Shown here one piece after another: positions 45,526 through 56,459 of a DNA stretch of 64,000 bases. Each line of letters begins with the position of its first letter. Position 1 is the stretch's first letter. The notes under the pieces are model-generated. The model saw only the letters and a list, made by a program, of their open reading frames with translations, was not told the DNA's origin and searched no databases. The position numbers and the translations under genes are program-made. The DNA comes from Lonicera japonica (taxonomy: Eukaryota; Streptophyta; Magnoliopsida; Dipsacales; Caprifoliaceae). The stretch lies in the NCBI GenBank assembly GCA_021464415.1, contig CM038467.1:52805309-52869308 (forward strand), read 5' to 3'.

Positions 45526-45859
45526 TCTCTTACTTTTGTTCTCTTTCGAGGCCTGTAAAATCATTCTTGCCAAAAGAACTACTTTTGTGTAGATTATACT
45601 TACTATGTTCTCTTGCAGGGACCTTAGGGCCTCCTTACGGTATAAGCAGATGGTATGTTTTCTAAGAAACTACACACATTTTATTATATTATATTATATT
45701 ATATTATATTTGTCACAAACATATAAGAAATATTTCATTCATAAACATTTATAAACTCCTACAAAAATAGTTCTAAACAAAACACAAGAGAAATAAAAAA
45801 ACTAATGACTAACATATGTCTAAAAGTCCTAAACTATGCAAGAAAATAAACTAATCAAC

Positions 45860-46992
45860 TTAAGCTTGCTTTGACACGCTCTCACTATCTCCGGAAGCCT
45901 CCTTCGGGGGATGAACGATCATGGCTGGGTCTGTTATTGGTCTTATAACCTCTGCAGCTGGCACTATTGAAGACATCTCTATTGTCCGAACGAAAACCAT
46001 GGGTTGAATCACCGAAGACTGAGAACGTCTGGATACTCGGCTACTCTTTCTCCGAGACTCTAACCGCATCTAGGAAGAGGTCACAGGATCATCTGCGCAC
46101 AGGAAAACCTCAATCACCCTCTGGTACGCATCCATATATGTAGTAGGATCTCGTCCCACAAACTGTAGCAGGTTCTAGTTATATAAGAAACGGCATGCCA
46201 GGCTCGCACATCAGCTGCACAGACCATGACCATCTGTTATCACAAGAATGAGGAATTAAGTTAGTACAGATAAATGAAGACATAAAGTGCAAAATGAGAG
46301 GATAAGAAAGACATGAAGGAAAGAAGGATACCTCATCACCAACATGTTCGCCCAAATAACTGAAAGTATTATCTGAAAGGGGGATCTCTAATAATGTATA
46401 CCGACGAAAACCCACGCCAGCATATAAGATCTATTGAGGAAGCGGCGGCTGATCAACTAAGGGAGGAATAACACCTGCTGGGACGGAGGTAAATCTACCC
46501 TCCTCACGAAGCCGAACCAAGGGATACTTAGAGGATGAAGTACCCATAGTAGAAGACCGGGCCAAATGACCTATATCAACAGGGGAGAGCAGGGTCAAGG
46601 TCGCAAAGGTCCGCACCCCCAAGAGGATCCACCACAGCTATCTCTCTCAAAGAAAGGACCCCTTCTAAAAGTATAGCCGTAGTAGCCAGAGGAGTTAGCC
46701 CAAACTGATCGTAGTCGAAGCCAAGATCCGCAGGCTCTCAGGATACTCTCCGTAAAACCACAATCACCCCTCTCCTCAGCCTCAGACTTCTAGAAAATTG
46801 CAACCAAAGGTACGAAAATTCCAGTAGGAAATTGAAAGCCTTTAGCAGTAGTACCATGAGCCTCAGCCTGCTGCTCCTCCACAGGCGTAGCCCTAAATGG
46901 CTGCTCAGGTACGGGAGTCGCCCCACCTCCATCACCACCCTCACTGGCAGCTGGCGGTACCTCTTGGTCTCCATCAGAGTACTCATCATCAT
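45860..46992 (-). pseudogene. Fragmented antisense coding remnants of the Gypsy element
   Basis: Several short minus-strand frames with codon-like composition continue the antisense ORF region. One at 46069-45860 ends DSESVSKQA. An acidic, Pro/Glu-rich linker (VLDYDDEYSDGDQEVPP) lies within the frame 47107-46790, with a further frame at 46622-46431. They look like the low-complexity C-terminal part of the plant-mobile-domain ORF described next, now broken by stops and shifts. No conserved motif is recognised in them. Confidence 0.4.
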
Positions 46993-46995
46993 AGT

Positions 46996-47905
46996 CTAAA
47001 ACAACGTCCTTCTGATTAGGGACAGGAGGCAGATGACCTGGGACCATCCTGAATAAATGAAGTTTGCCCTGGTATAGTTGGGATCCCCACCCAACACCCT
47101 GTACCAATCATAGAAAGCCCGACCCCGAGTACTCTTTGGCTCCCTCATCAAATACTGAGTCGCAAAAGCAACGTAATCGCCCTCCTCAATAAAGGCAAGG
47201 AAATCAAGACCATCCACCAACGCTAGGACTTTTAGAAAAGCGGTCTTACATGTCCGTCTTATCTGGACTGGGGGAAACATCAAGATCCAAGGCCATCGGG
47301 TTGGTGTGTGCTAGCGAACCACCCTCTCACCAAGGTAGAAAATAAGACCATACTCATCTCGAATTAGTCGTCTGGTCCTCGAGGCCGGCAGCGCTCGAGC
47401 ATAGCCATAATGCAAACCGAGGTCACCCCAATGAGCCCACTCAACCTGAGAGAGAAGATAATCTCCATTAATACAAGATTATAGGGGGTCCAGATAAACA
47501 AACAGGTAAAAAAAAGAACTTACATGCTCTTCCAACAAATTAAAAACGACCGCGACACCGGTCTCTCTGGTCCGGTATACGTAAAGAGTTCAATAATTCC
47601 CTGCTATGAACCGGCGGAGAAGCGAGAACTGATATTCGTTCTCCACGTGGGTCCAGGACCCACCCTAAAGCACCAAGTATACCCTCAGGTATAAGGCGTA
47701 ATGGGACATTGATCTGAACAAAAACACCACCCGAGGGTATCCCAGTCAAAGTAAATACATCTAACGGTGTCATCGTCATCTCCCCCCAACTCTAATGGAA
47801 GGTATGTGTGGTGTCTCACTAGTGAAAGGCCGATGTCGTCACCAGAACTACTAGCCGGGATACTCGCTCAACTAGGACATCGAGAAAAGAGCCAAAAGGA
47901 GTCGT
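46996..47905 (-). pseudogene. Plant mobile domain (PMD) antisense ORF of a Tat-type Gypsy
   Basis: Read on the minus strand the region gives LLFTTPFGSFLDVLVERVSR, then HTFH, a stop (TAG), SWGEMTMTPLDVFTLTGIPS, HWGDLGLHYGYARALPASRT, and FYLGERV. The phrases 'THTFH..WGEMT.T..DV..LTG.P' and 'GERVxR' are characteristic of the plant mobile domain found in MAIN-like host proteins and in antisense ORFs of Tat-lineage Gypsy elements. The frame is interrupted by a stop near 47808 and by frameshifts, so no full protein results. The antisense position after integrase supports a retroelement origin rather than a host gene. Confidence 0.7.
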
Positions 47906-48158
47906 GAAGAGCAATTCTTTTTATGAGAATTATAGGGTTTATGGGGGTAAATTATGCAATTTTCAAAACCTTAGGGTACTTTGGTGTAATTATGAGAGTT
48001 ATAAAATTTATAGGGGTAAATTATGTAAATTTTTAAAACCTGAGGGTACTTTGGTATAATTATGAAAGTTATAGGGTTTATAGGGGTAAATTATATAATT
48101 TTCAAAACTTGAGGGTACTTTGGTGTAACTTTGAGAGTTATAGGATTTACAGGGGTAA

Positions 48159-51100
48159 TGTGAGAACTCGCGCTTTCTACACCGGCCCCCTTGGCGGCGA
48201 TTCCTCCAGTTTCCCAATTAATTTGGAAAACGGTTCATTTTATTATAAGAAAAGAGTGATGATTTGTAAAGAAAATCAGAGTCGCCAGTTTGTTTTACTA
48301 AACTAACAAAAGTTTGTGTAAAAGAGGAACATTTACGAATTAAATGGCCTCTTAGACAGAATTACTGTGAAACCAATTGATTCGAGGGTTCGGGGATTAA
48401 GTTACGAATCGGGAAGGTGTTAGGCACTTAATTCGACCTTTCGGTCTCTAAGTAGAATATGCGTGTAATTATAACCGAAAATTTGCATGTTTATTGATGT
48501 TATCATGTGTCGGTCCATAGTTTTAGAAAACCAAGATTTGGGGTAGGGGTGGAAAGCATGTGCTTCGTATTTTTCCTTTCGATTTTAGAAATCAGTGTGT
48601 GTGGTTTGAAAAATGGTTTTGATAATGATAGATGACAAAACAGGTGTTTTTGGTAAAGTTCAGGGCTTTTGGGAAGCTAATTCGATTTGGAATTAAATGG
48701 TAATCCTCGAGATTCGTTCATCAATAGTGTCCCATAGTTTATATAACACCCTCGTCTTAATTAGCAGGACAACGTCCGTAATTAAGACCTGGAGCGTTAC
48801 TAACGCATTCTAGATTAAAGAAAATGGGTTTGTAATTATAAATAAGACATCAAGACAGCATGCATGCATAAGTAAATTAGGCATGGAATATACAATAATA
48901 ATATAACCTTCATCTGTGTATACAATAGTTCTACAAAACTAAATATTTAAAAGAAAAAATATATATATACACTGTCGGGCTAGCCGTAGCTACTCATAAA
49001 AGCATTTATATCAAAAAAATAAGTTGTATCAAAGCTTCTACTTCGTCTCTGATCCCGTCACCTCTTTGTCCTCATAGGACTTGTGAGTACCTACAATATT
49101 TTTAAAGAAATCGAGTGAGCTATTTGCTCAGTAGGAGGAAAACATAGAGCATGTGTTTCAAAACATGATTATAAACATATTTTCAAATCATGTTTAGTTT
49201 AATAAAACAAACAAGAATCATTATCATCAAATAAACGATGCATGAGCGTACTAATGCAGGTTACCTCCCGTGTCAACTTTTTACCGTATAATAAAGAGTA
49301 TGAACTGCGGAGATGATCCATAGCCGCCAGAGATACAAGGCCATCACGATGATATCATGGGATCAATCGTCCCAATTTTATATGAACATAGATACCAACA
49401 TAAATCATAGTGCCTTGCCAATTTTCTAGGTTCTCGAGCTCCTTGCTGGTGACTTATAGGCAACCAAACATTGCTCTCCCGGAGATTTAGGAATTTTCAA
49501 CCCAAGGGTATCGGGCCTCACTTATTTTTCCATCCCGGAAAGCACTATACACATAAGGACATTCCGTCCAAGAGATACAAACATCCCACCTCATAGACAA
49601 AGATATATGCTCTCCCAAAGATAGATACTCCATCCATGCATTATATGAATACTTCTGAACTTGTCGAGATTTCGGTTGACACAATAGTGATGTATAATAT
49701 GCATAACATGCGATTTAATAAGCATACGAAGCAATTTATGCCACATACAGTCTAATAAGTTCCACATCATATCCCTTGGTGTGAATAATTCATCAACAAA
49801 CCAATTTTATCAACAAATAGCATTCATACAACCAAGAGATATCTCATATAGTTCAAATAACTATTTATATCAAGTGTGGATAGCATATCTTGCCTCAAAT
49901 CATGTATTCATGACTCTATAAATCATAAAACATCATAATCCCACTTGTATTCAAATTCTCAAATAAATATAAGTCAAAGGCAATGATTATTAAGCAATAA
50001 AATCATATTATTATGTTTTGGAAGCAAGAAAAGCCCTACCTTAAAGTTATAGGCCAAAAGAAAGAAAGAAATATGATGATTTGAACCTTGTTCGCTGTGA
50101 TCCCAAGGTTGAAAACGATGAATAATGAAGGAGAATGAGATTCGGATGATTTGAAGCTTCAATCCTTGGTACGAAATGATTGATTTTTATAAATCTCTCT
50201 ATTTCTCTCTCTAGAACCCTTTAGAACTTCCCTCAGAAGTGTTTGGTTGTTGTTGGGTCGAAAGGGGTGAAAAATTAAACAAAAGGAACTTAAAAACGAG
50301 CTAAGTTGGTGCCCAGTTTTAACTGGCGGACCGATATGCCCAAATTGGAAGACCGGTCCACAGCCTCCAATTGCCCCAATTTTTACACGCCGAACTGGTA
50401 TACCAAAATTTCCATACTGGTACACAGGCAAACTTTCTGCCCTACTACCCTGTTCTTGTTTTGACAATAACGTTTTGCTCAAAACTCCGATTAGGTTGAT
50501 TTTTATATCCCTGTAAAGGTGATTCAAAGATTTACAATTTCAGAACGGTAGTTTTCACCAAATTATGGATATAAAATTGTTCAGGAATACAAATTTCACA
50601 CGATAACTGTCGAACACAACATGATTAACATCAATATAAATGTAGAGTGTTATAGTTTTATTACTTAAACCGGCATTGACAAATCCAGTACTCTCATATC
50701 GGATATTTAAATAAGCACCCGATTTATAAATTAAACCGAGTACAAACGCGCATTGATTCCTTCATCGATCGAGACTAATAAAATCATAATTTTATAAAAT
50801 TCCCTAATAAAAAAGTGTTTAAAAATGGTTTCGGTTTGTTCCATGCCTTTGGTTTTGAAAATGGGGTTTAAATATGAAATCTTGATTAATTTTGAGATAA
50901 ACAGCAATTTTTACATGCGGTTAATCAATTATAACAAATAAAATAAAGATATAAAAAAATAAAGTCAGATTAAGATAACAAAATACCTGAGAGCCTTGAA
51001 AATAAGGGAATAGTATTTTAGAACATTATTCCCGAAATCCCAGAGCTAACTGATGCTTCAAATGAGGTCAGCGTAAGTGTATTTATATCTGACAAACGAA

Positions 51101-52161
51101 ACAGGATCGGCCAGAGGGGGTTTGTCGTGTGGACAGATTCCATGGAGCATATGTCTACATGGCACAAAAAGCTTATGTCGTGTGGACAGACGCCTCTTAA
51201 GCATCTGTCTACACGATATTCACTATTCACCCGAGATAATTTTTGAAATTTTGGACAAAAGGGACATCATATCGATAATATATTTTAGTATGTTGTTACC
51301 CATGCTAGGACCTATTTACTAACTGAATTTGAGCTCATTTGGGCTTCGGGAAGGCCCCCGTCTGATTTTTTGAGATAAACTCCTAGTTTTTTTAATTCCT
51401 GGAGATCCGACTGTCAGATTGAGCTAATTTTTTAGTATGTTCTACCTTATGGTACAATACAATATCCCTCCAAATTTCAGAATGATCAAAGGTCAGGAAG
51501 TCTCAATAAACAAAATCAAAAAAAATTAGTTTTGGACTTTTGTCTTATGGACAAAAGTGGGGTTTGTCATGTGGACAAATTCGCACTAGGTTTGTCCACG
51601 AGACACAAAATGCTTGTGTTGTGTGGAAAAATGCCCTTGGGCATTTGTCTACAAGACAAACCTTTATTTCCTTAAACGATTTTTGCTATCCCCGGCCAAT
51701 GGAGCATCAAATCAATCTGATTTGTTAGTATGTCTTTCTCCATAATACAACTTGCCTACTGACTAAATTTGAGCTCATTTGTACTTCGGGAAAGGTCTCC
51801 GTTTGATTACCCAAGGTGAACTCCCAATTTTTTAAATTCCTAGAGATCCGGCCTTCGAATCAACCTAATTCTCGAGTATGCTTCTTCTTATGTAATTGTA
51901 TAATAACCTTCAAAAAATGAGGGTGATCAAAAATCAAGAATTTACTTTATACAAATACTCACAATATTTGACGATTTTCGATTCCAGCGGCTTCCGGTAA
52001 TTCTCGTAACTCCTCGTCCGGGTGTCCTTTATGCTTCCTTCTTTGACCTATTTCACATATATATATATAATGTATGCATGTATGAATTCTCATTCATGTA
52101 TACATGTTCATTTTCTTAGAGATCGAGATTCTTGCAAGAGTCGCAAAATGAGGTGTTCATA
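48159..52161 (-). repeat. Gypsy solo LTR, minus strand, inserted in the tandem array
   Basis: Read on the minus strand it starts TATGAACACCTCATTTTGC (TG mutated to TA) and ends CGCGAGTTCTCACA. GGTAA flanks both ends (48154-48158, 52162-52166). The family block is present inverted (GGTGTTAGGCACTTAATTCG...CTTTCGGTCTC, 48415-48450). It carries TTGTCGTGTGGACA-type sites (about 51121, 51175, 51567). A second LTR (48742-50654) lies inside; without it the length is about 2.1 kb. Small frames within it are spurious. Confidence 0.78.
48742..50654. repeat. Solo LTR nested in the 48159-52161 LTR
   Basis: The ends TATAACACCCTCG and, in reverse complement, TATAACACTCTAC match the TGTAACACYC... starts common in plant Gypsy LTRs, with TG changed to TA. 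The flanks GTTTA (48737-48741) and GTTTT (50655-50659) are a 5-bp duplication with one difference. Because both ends look alike, orientation is left open. The length is 1913 bp. Open frames up to 122 codons inside have no recognisable domain. Confidence 0.6.
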
Positions 52162-52860
52162 GGTAAATTATATAATTTTCAAAACCTGAGGGTACTTTGG
52201 TGTAATTATGAGAGTTATAGGATTTATGGGATAAATTATGTAATTTTCAAAACTTGAGGATACTTTGGTGTCATTATGAGAGTTATAGGGTTTATAGGTG
52301 TAAATTATGTAATTTTTAAAATATAAGGGTACTTTGGTGTAATTATGAGAGTTATAGGGTCTATAAGAGTAATATATGCAATTTTCCAAATCGGAGGGTA
52401 CTTTAGTGTAATTATGAGAGTTATAGGGTCTACAAAATTAAAAAATGTAATTTTTCAAACCTAATGGTACTTTGGTATTATTATGAGAGTTATAGGGTTT
52501 ATATGGATAAATTATGTAATTTTCAAAACCTTAGGCTACTTTGGTGTAATTATGAGAGTTATACGGTTTATGGGGGTAGATTATGTAATTTTTAAAACCT
52601 GATGGTACTTTGGTGTAATTATGAGAGTTATAGGGTTTATTGGGGTAAATTATTTAATTTTTAAAACTTAAGGGTACTTTGGTGTAATTATGAGAGTTAT
52701 AGGGTTTATAAGGGTAAATTATGTAATTTTCAAAGCCTGGGGGTACTTTGGTGTAATTATGTGAGTTATAGGGCTTATGGGGGTAAAAAGGGAAATATTT
52801 TTAACCTAAGGGGGGGTTTTGGGATATTACGAGGGTTTTTATGAAATTATGTATTTTTAT

Positions 52861-53394
52861 ACACTTTTAAGAGTTCTAAAGAGTGCCAAAGGTGAAGGTA
52901 TGTAACTCCTAAATCGGATATTACTATCGGATAAATTATGGGAATTAATAAAAAATATTGTTTTAAATGGGTGCAGGAAACAACAAGTCAGGAATATAGA
53001 AATCAACAGACATGAAGAATATCCTTGTGTAAATAAAAATATCGTTAATACATTCCTAAAAATATGCACATCAATACTAGCATACAGAAAGATATATGTC
53101 TACACATGCATATTTTTATGATAAGAAGAATTTTAGAAAGTATACCAGGGATCGACGACGGATCTCATGGGAGACAAGCTCCATGAGAAGCCGAGGACCA
53201 TCCAGGACATGAGCAGCCTAGGTCACGTCAAGATAGACCACGGCTCAGCCGCAATCCACGCCATCTTCTCCATACTAGTCTAAGCCCTCCCAGTCATCAT
53301 GGTGAGGGTTGTAGCGCAAAACTTTAGGAGCATCGGTAAACGTGACCTCCTCCGGGTCACCCTCCAAACGATCGGGTTGAGCTGGATCCATATC
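52861..53394. other. Gypsy 3' region between array and Cassandra LTR
   Basis: There is no intact gene. A minus-strand frame ending VLRYNPHHDDWEGLD (53481-53275) has a coding-like acidic C-terminus but overlaps the Cassandra LTR at its start. It is therefore the broken end of an element ORF. I do not recognise its family. Confidence 0.4.
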
Positions 53395-53739
53395 TGTAAC
53401 GACCCGGTCCCACCTCAGTACGATATTGTCTGCTCTGGGTAGCGTCCAGCCAGGCCTCAGCCCCGGAATATCTACCCTCACGGCTTTGTTTCTGGGAGTT
53501 CACGATCAGCTTCCCAGGGGGTCACCCATCCTAGGATTGCTCTGGTCATCTACTCGCTTAACTTAGGAGTTCTTGTGGGATCCGAAACCAGTGAGCCCCC
53601 AAAAGGCCTCGTACTTAATTAGCGACCATATTTTACTTATATGGGTCTCCAAGGATCCCCCATCTTCCGATGTGGGATGCCCCCTTTGAGCTACAATTCC
53701 TCCTCCCAATGGAATACTCCTCGCTCGCAGGGCGTTACA
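53395..53739 (-). repeat. Cassandra solo LTR (TRIM with 5S rRNA-derived promoter)
   Basis: On the minus strand the LTR runs TGTAACGCCCTGCGAGCG to CGGGTCGTTACA, 345 bp, with a perfect duplication ATATC on both sides (53390-53394, 53740-53744). Its middle contains the 5S rRNA-like segment that defines the Cassandra family. There is no internal domain or second LTR, so it is a solo LTR. It has broken the minus-strand frame 53481-53275. Confidence 0.92.
53503..53583 (-). promoter_or_regulatory. 5S rRNA-like Pol III promoter within Cassandra
   Basis: The minus strand reads GGATCCCACAAGAACTCC, then AAGTTAAGCGAGTAGATG (A-box region, 53564-53547), then AGGATGGGTGACC (C box, 53532-53520), then CCTGGGAAG. 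These match plant 5S rRNA in order and spacing. The C box is intact. The A box departs from 5S at its 3' side. This is a 5S-derived promoter, not a 5S gene. Confidence 0.88.
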
Positions 53740-53744
53740 ATATC

Positions 53745-54587
53745 AATGTAGGAAACAGGTGGGAGAATATGAGAAAAATCGTAAAGCGGCAGAGCTTTCG
53801 GGCTAGGGAAAAGAGATAAATGAGATCTAGAGAAAAAAAGAGAATGAGGTGGAGTGAGCTCAGCACGGGAATTATATACTAGGCCAGTTTGTCGCGCGAC
53901 AAAAGACCAAGCACCGAAATGTCCTGCTAAAAAAGAGTTTTCTTAACCTTCCACCCAGATTTTAAAAATTTTCTCATCTTGTCTCCTACAAGAGCACTTC
54001 CAAAATAGTTTTCTTGACCTTTGTGCAAAAGCACACTCAAGACAAAATTGAAAGCAAGTTTCCAAATAGTTTCTTCAAAATCGCGAAAGCAAATTATCTA
54101 CAAAGGAATCTCTGGTTCCTATAGAGGACTGAAAACTAGCAATGAGAGTGAGAAAATATCAAAATAAGACGCGAATAAAAAAATTGAAAAAGTATAAAAG
54201 AGAAAGATCTCACATGAGCGCCTAAAGCGGGCGAGAGAAATATAAATATATAGTGGCAGGGAGAGCCACACCAAGAGTGACAGCTAGGCTGAACCGGCTA
54301 AAGGCTTTGTCTTGGGTGAGTAAGACTCCTGATCAAGCCAAACGGGACAAGAAGCTCTTGGCCAAAAACAGAAAAGAAAGGAAAAGCTTCTCGAACGAGG
54401 GAGAAATAAGAACATCGAAAAACAAAAAATGATGTGGGCCCATAACTTCCTCAAAGATAACGAATAATGTCAAAAAGATCAGAGTTTCCTTTCAATAAAA
54501 TTTTCTTTTCAGCACAAGAGAGAAAAAATAACTTGAAAGCAAGCAAAAGATTGAATCATCATTGTATGTGAGCTATGAAAGTCCAAA

Positions 54588-54618
<31 letters not shown>

Positions 54619-54909
54619 CTGAAAACGCCTCTTTTGGAAATAAAATGACATACAAAAAAAGGTTTTTCAAATATTCGCAACGAACAGAAAAATAGCTTAG
54701 TATGAATAAACTCCTGGTGAGCTCCTTCCAAAGAACTCTCTCCCTGGTTTCTCATCAAATAACTGAAGTTAGTATAGAGAGCATGTTCCCTTAGCAGATC
54801 ACACAAAGCCCTCTCTAGAGGCAAATCACAGGCATAAGCCCTCATTCGAGGCAATTTTTGTTATTTTCTTTTACGAAGGAAGTCCTCCCAGAGAGGCAGT
54901 GGATCAAAA
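53745..54909. other. Gypsy 3' region with a palindrome-TATA module
   Basis: No gene is supported. At 53886-53901 the perfect palindrome TTTGTCGCGCGACAAA lies next to TATATAAT on the minus strand (about 53877-53868), giving a further candidate antisense promoter. A run of about 29 T (54591-54619) lies further right. A partial copy of the 31-bp unit GTCCTCCCAGAGAGGCAGTGG precedes the next LTR (about 54883). Confidence 0.45.
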
Positions 54910-54914
54910 GGAAG

Positions 54915-56191
54915 TGATGGAAACTTAATACTAGGATCGGTTAATATTGCGCATAAACCGAACAAAAATTTTACGTAAAACCTTAGTGTAGAATCGGATT
55001 TTACCTTAAATATCTTTCTAGTTTGATCTCGTCTCAGCACGAACAGGAGTTGGTGTAGTCGAATCGAGAACATAGGCTAGATGAAACCTTATGATCTTCT
55101 ATCGTATTCCTTTTATTTTGCTATCTTGTATCGAGTGTGGGCAGAGGTATCACCAAGATTTTCTTTTATTCTCTCTACGGCACAAACCATAAATTCGTCA
55201 AAATTCTTGTACTAAGAGAAGAGGCAAGGCCGACGTATATATATGGTTATGATAGGGACCCTAAGGAGAAATAAGTATTTGAATTTACTATGAAAAACTG
55301 GAATTCTAATTCAATTATGAATTAATTCTTTCCATAAATTATAATTCACACCATTAAAGAATTATAATTGCACTCTCGTCCTTATCTCAAAATTATTTTT
55401 CGAACTCCTTATTATTAAATGCTTAATATTCTCCTCACGTTAAGATTATAGATAACCGTTATTTAAATTAAATTACTGACAATTATATTTAAATGATTTC
55501 TTGATCTTTGTGCTTACCAGTTAACTTTTTTGACATATTTGATTAACATATTGACATGATTAAAACTTATAAGCTTTTTAAGGAATTATCATCAATTCTT
55601 ATATTAGGACATGAATTCCATCAATAATTAATATTTATCATACATATAATGTCTTTGTCCAATTCATAGATCTTATTGATCCATAAATGAATTTCACTCT
55701 TAATGAGTCAAAACAACAAACACTATATATATATATATTAGTTTTTTAATATTAAAAGCATAAGCCATCATAATAACAATGGAATTTAAACTATTTTATA
55801 TAGTCAGTATAAAAGTAATTAACCCAAACTGGTCATGTTCAATACATACAAAGTGTACTAGCACAATGAGTTGAAACTATATTGTTTCCTACAGAACTAC
55901 TAAAACATGTGCTACAATCATACCGATGATGTCCAATTTCATTTAAAACTGTGAACCACTGAATTTGTATTCCATAAGAACCGATGATATGATCCTCTGT
56001 TTGTAAGCTAAACTCTACACACAAAATTATCTACTATATGGAATAAAAGACACACATGCTCAGTATATAAACAAATAATATAATGCAACAATTGCCCATA
56101 AAGATTCTCATTAAAATAGCAAAACCAAGTCTATATAACATATCAAAATCAATAATAATAAAATCATAACTTTTAGTATATCACTCTAACA
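54915..56191 (-). repeat. Solo LTR, probably Copia, minus strand
   Basis: On the minus strand it begins TGTTAGAGTGATATAC and ends GTTTCCATCA, 1277 bp, with a perfect 5-bp duplication GGAAG (54910-54914, 56192-56196). A TATA-like CATATATATACG lies about 320 bp before its end. It split the 31-bp repeat array of the Gypsy 3' region. The Copia assignment rests on LTR size and wording only. Confidence 0.8.
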
Positions 56192-56290
56192 GGAAGTCCT
56201 CCCAGAGAGGCAGTGGAGCAAATAAAGTCCTCCCAGAAAGGTGGTGGAGCAAATAAAGTCCTCTTCGGAGGCAACGTAAGTTCTTTCTAC
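56192..56290 (+). repeat. 31-bp tandem repeat before the Gypsy 3' LTR
   Basis: AAGTCCTCCCAGAGAGGCAG...GGAGCAAATA recurs with a 31-bp period, about three copies (third copy degraded: GTCCTCTTCGGAGGCAACG). Related CCCTCTCTGGAGGCAAA and CCCTCTTCGGATGCA phrases follow to 56345. One more copy lies left of the solo LTR near 54883. Confidence 0.7.
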
Positions 56291-56459
56291 GGGTGCAAGC
56301 CCTCTCTGGAGGCAAACCAATCACAAAGCCCTCTTCGGATGCACTTGCAAACGCTTCTGCATGCATACACTCTCTTAGAGTTCTTGCGGGAGTCATGGAT
56401 CATTATCTATTTCAGTCGCCTCAATTCCTTGCAAGTTAGGAGGTTGAGTCGAGAGGGTT

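Larger units (their letters stand above)
47926..52860. repeat. 69-bp tandem array, about 13 units, split by an LTR
   Basis: Units of about 69 bp with consensus start TATGAGAGTTATAGGGTTTA and core GGGTACTTTGGTGTAAT run at 47926-48158 (about 3.4 units) and 52162-52860 (about 10 units). The inverted LTR at 48159-52161 lies between them. Units are diverged but nearly always 69 bp, a multiple of three, which leaves open antisense frames of a 23-residue repeat containing YKPYNSHNYTKVP. Tat/Ogre elements are known to carry tandem repeats in the 3' untranslated region; that is the position here. Coding use is not supported. Confidence 0.85.

Noticed and set aside
50159..50527. 122-codon minus-strand frame inside the nested LTR
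   Set aside because: It lies wholly within a solo LTR, has no recognisable domain, and its length is within chance for this composition.
52168..52389. 73-codon antisense frame with YKPYNSHNYTKVP repeats (also 48008-48217)
   Set aside because: The frame is open because the 69-bp unit is a multiple of three. It is interrupted by divergent units and has no start context or known domain.
47926..52860. CRISPR-like repeat array
   Set aside because: Units abut directly with no unique spacers and no palindromic repeat, and the setting is a plant retroelement.
53503..53583. Genuine 5S rRNA gene
   Set aside because: The match covers only the middle of 5S, with A-box changes, and sits inside a TG...CA-bounded LTR with a TSD, i.e. 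Cassandra.
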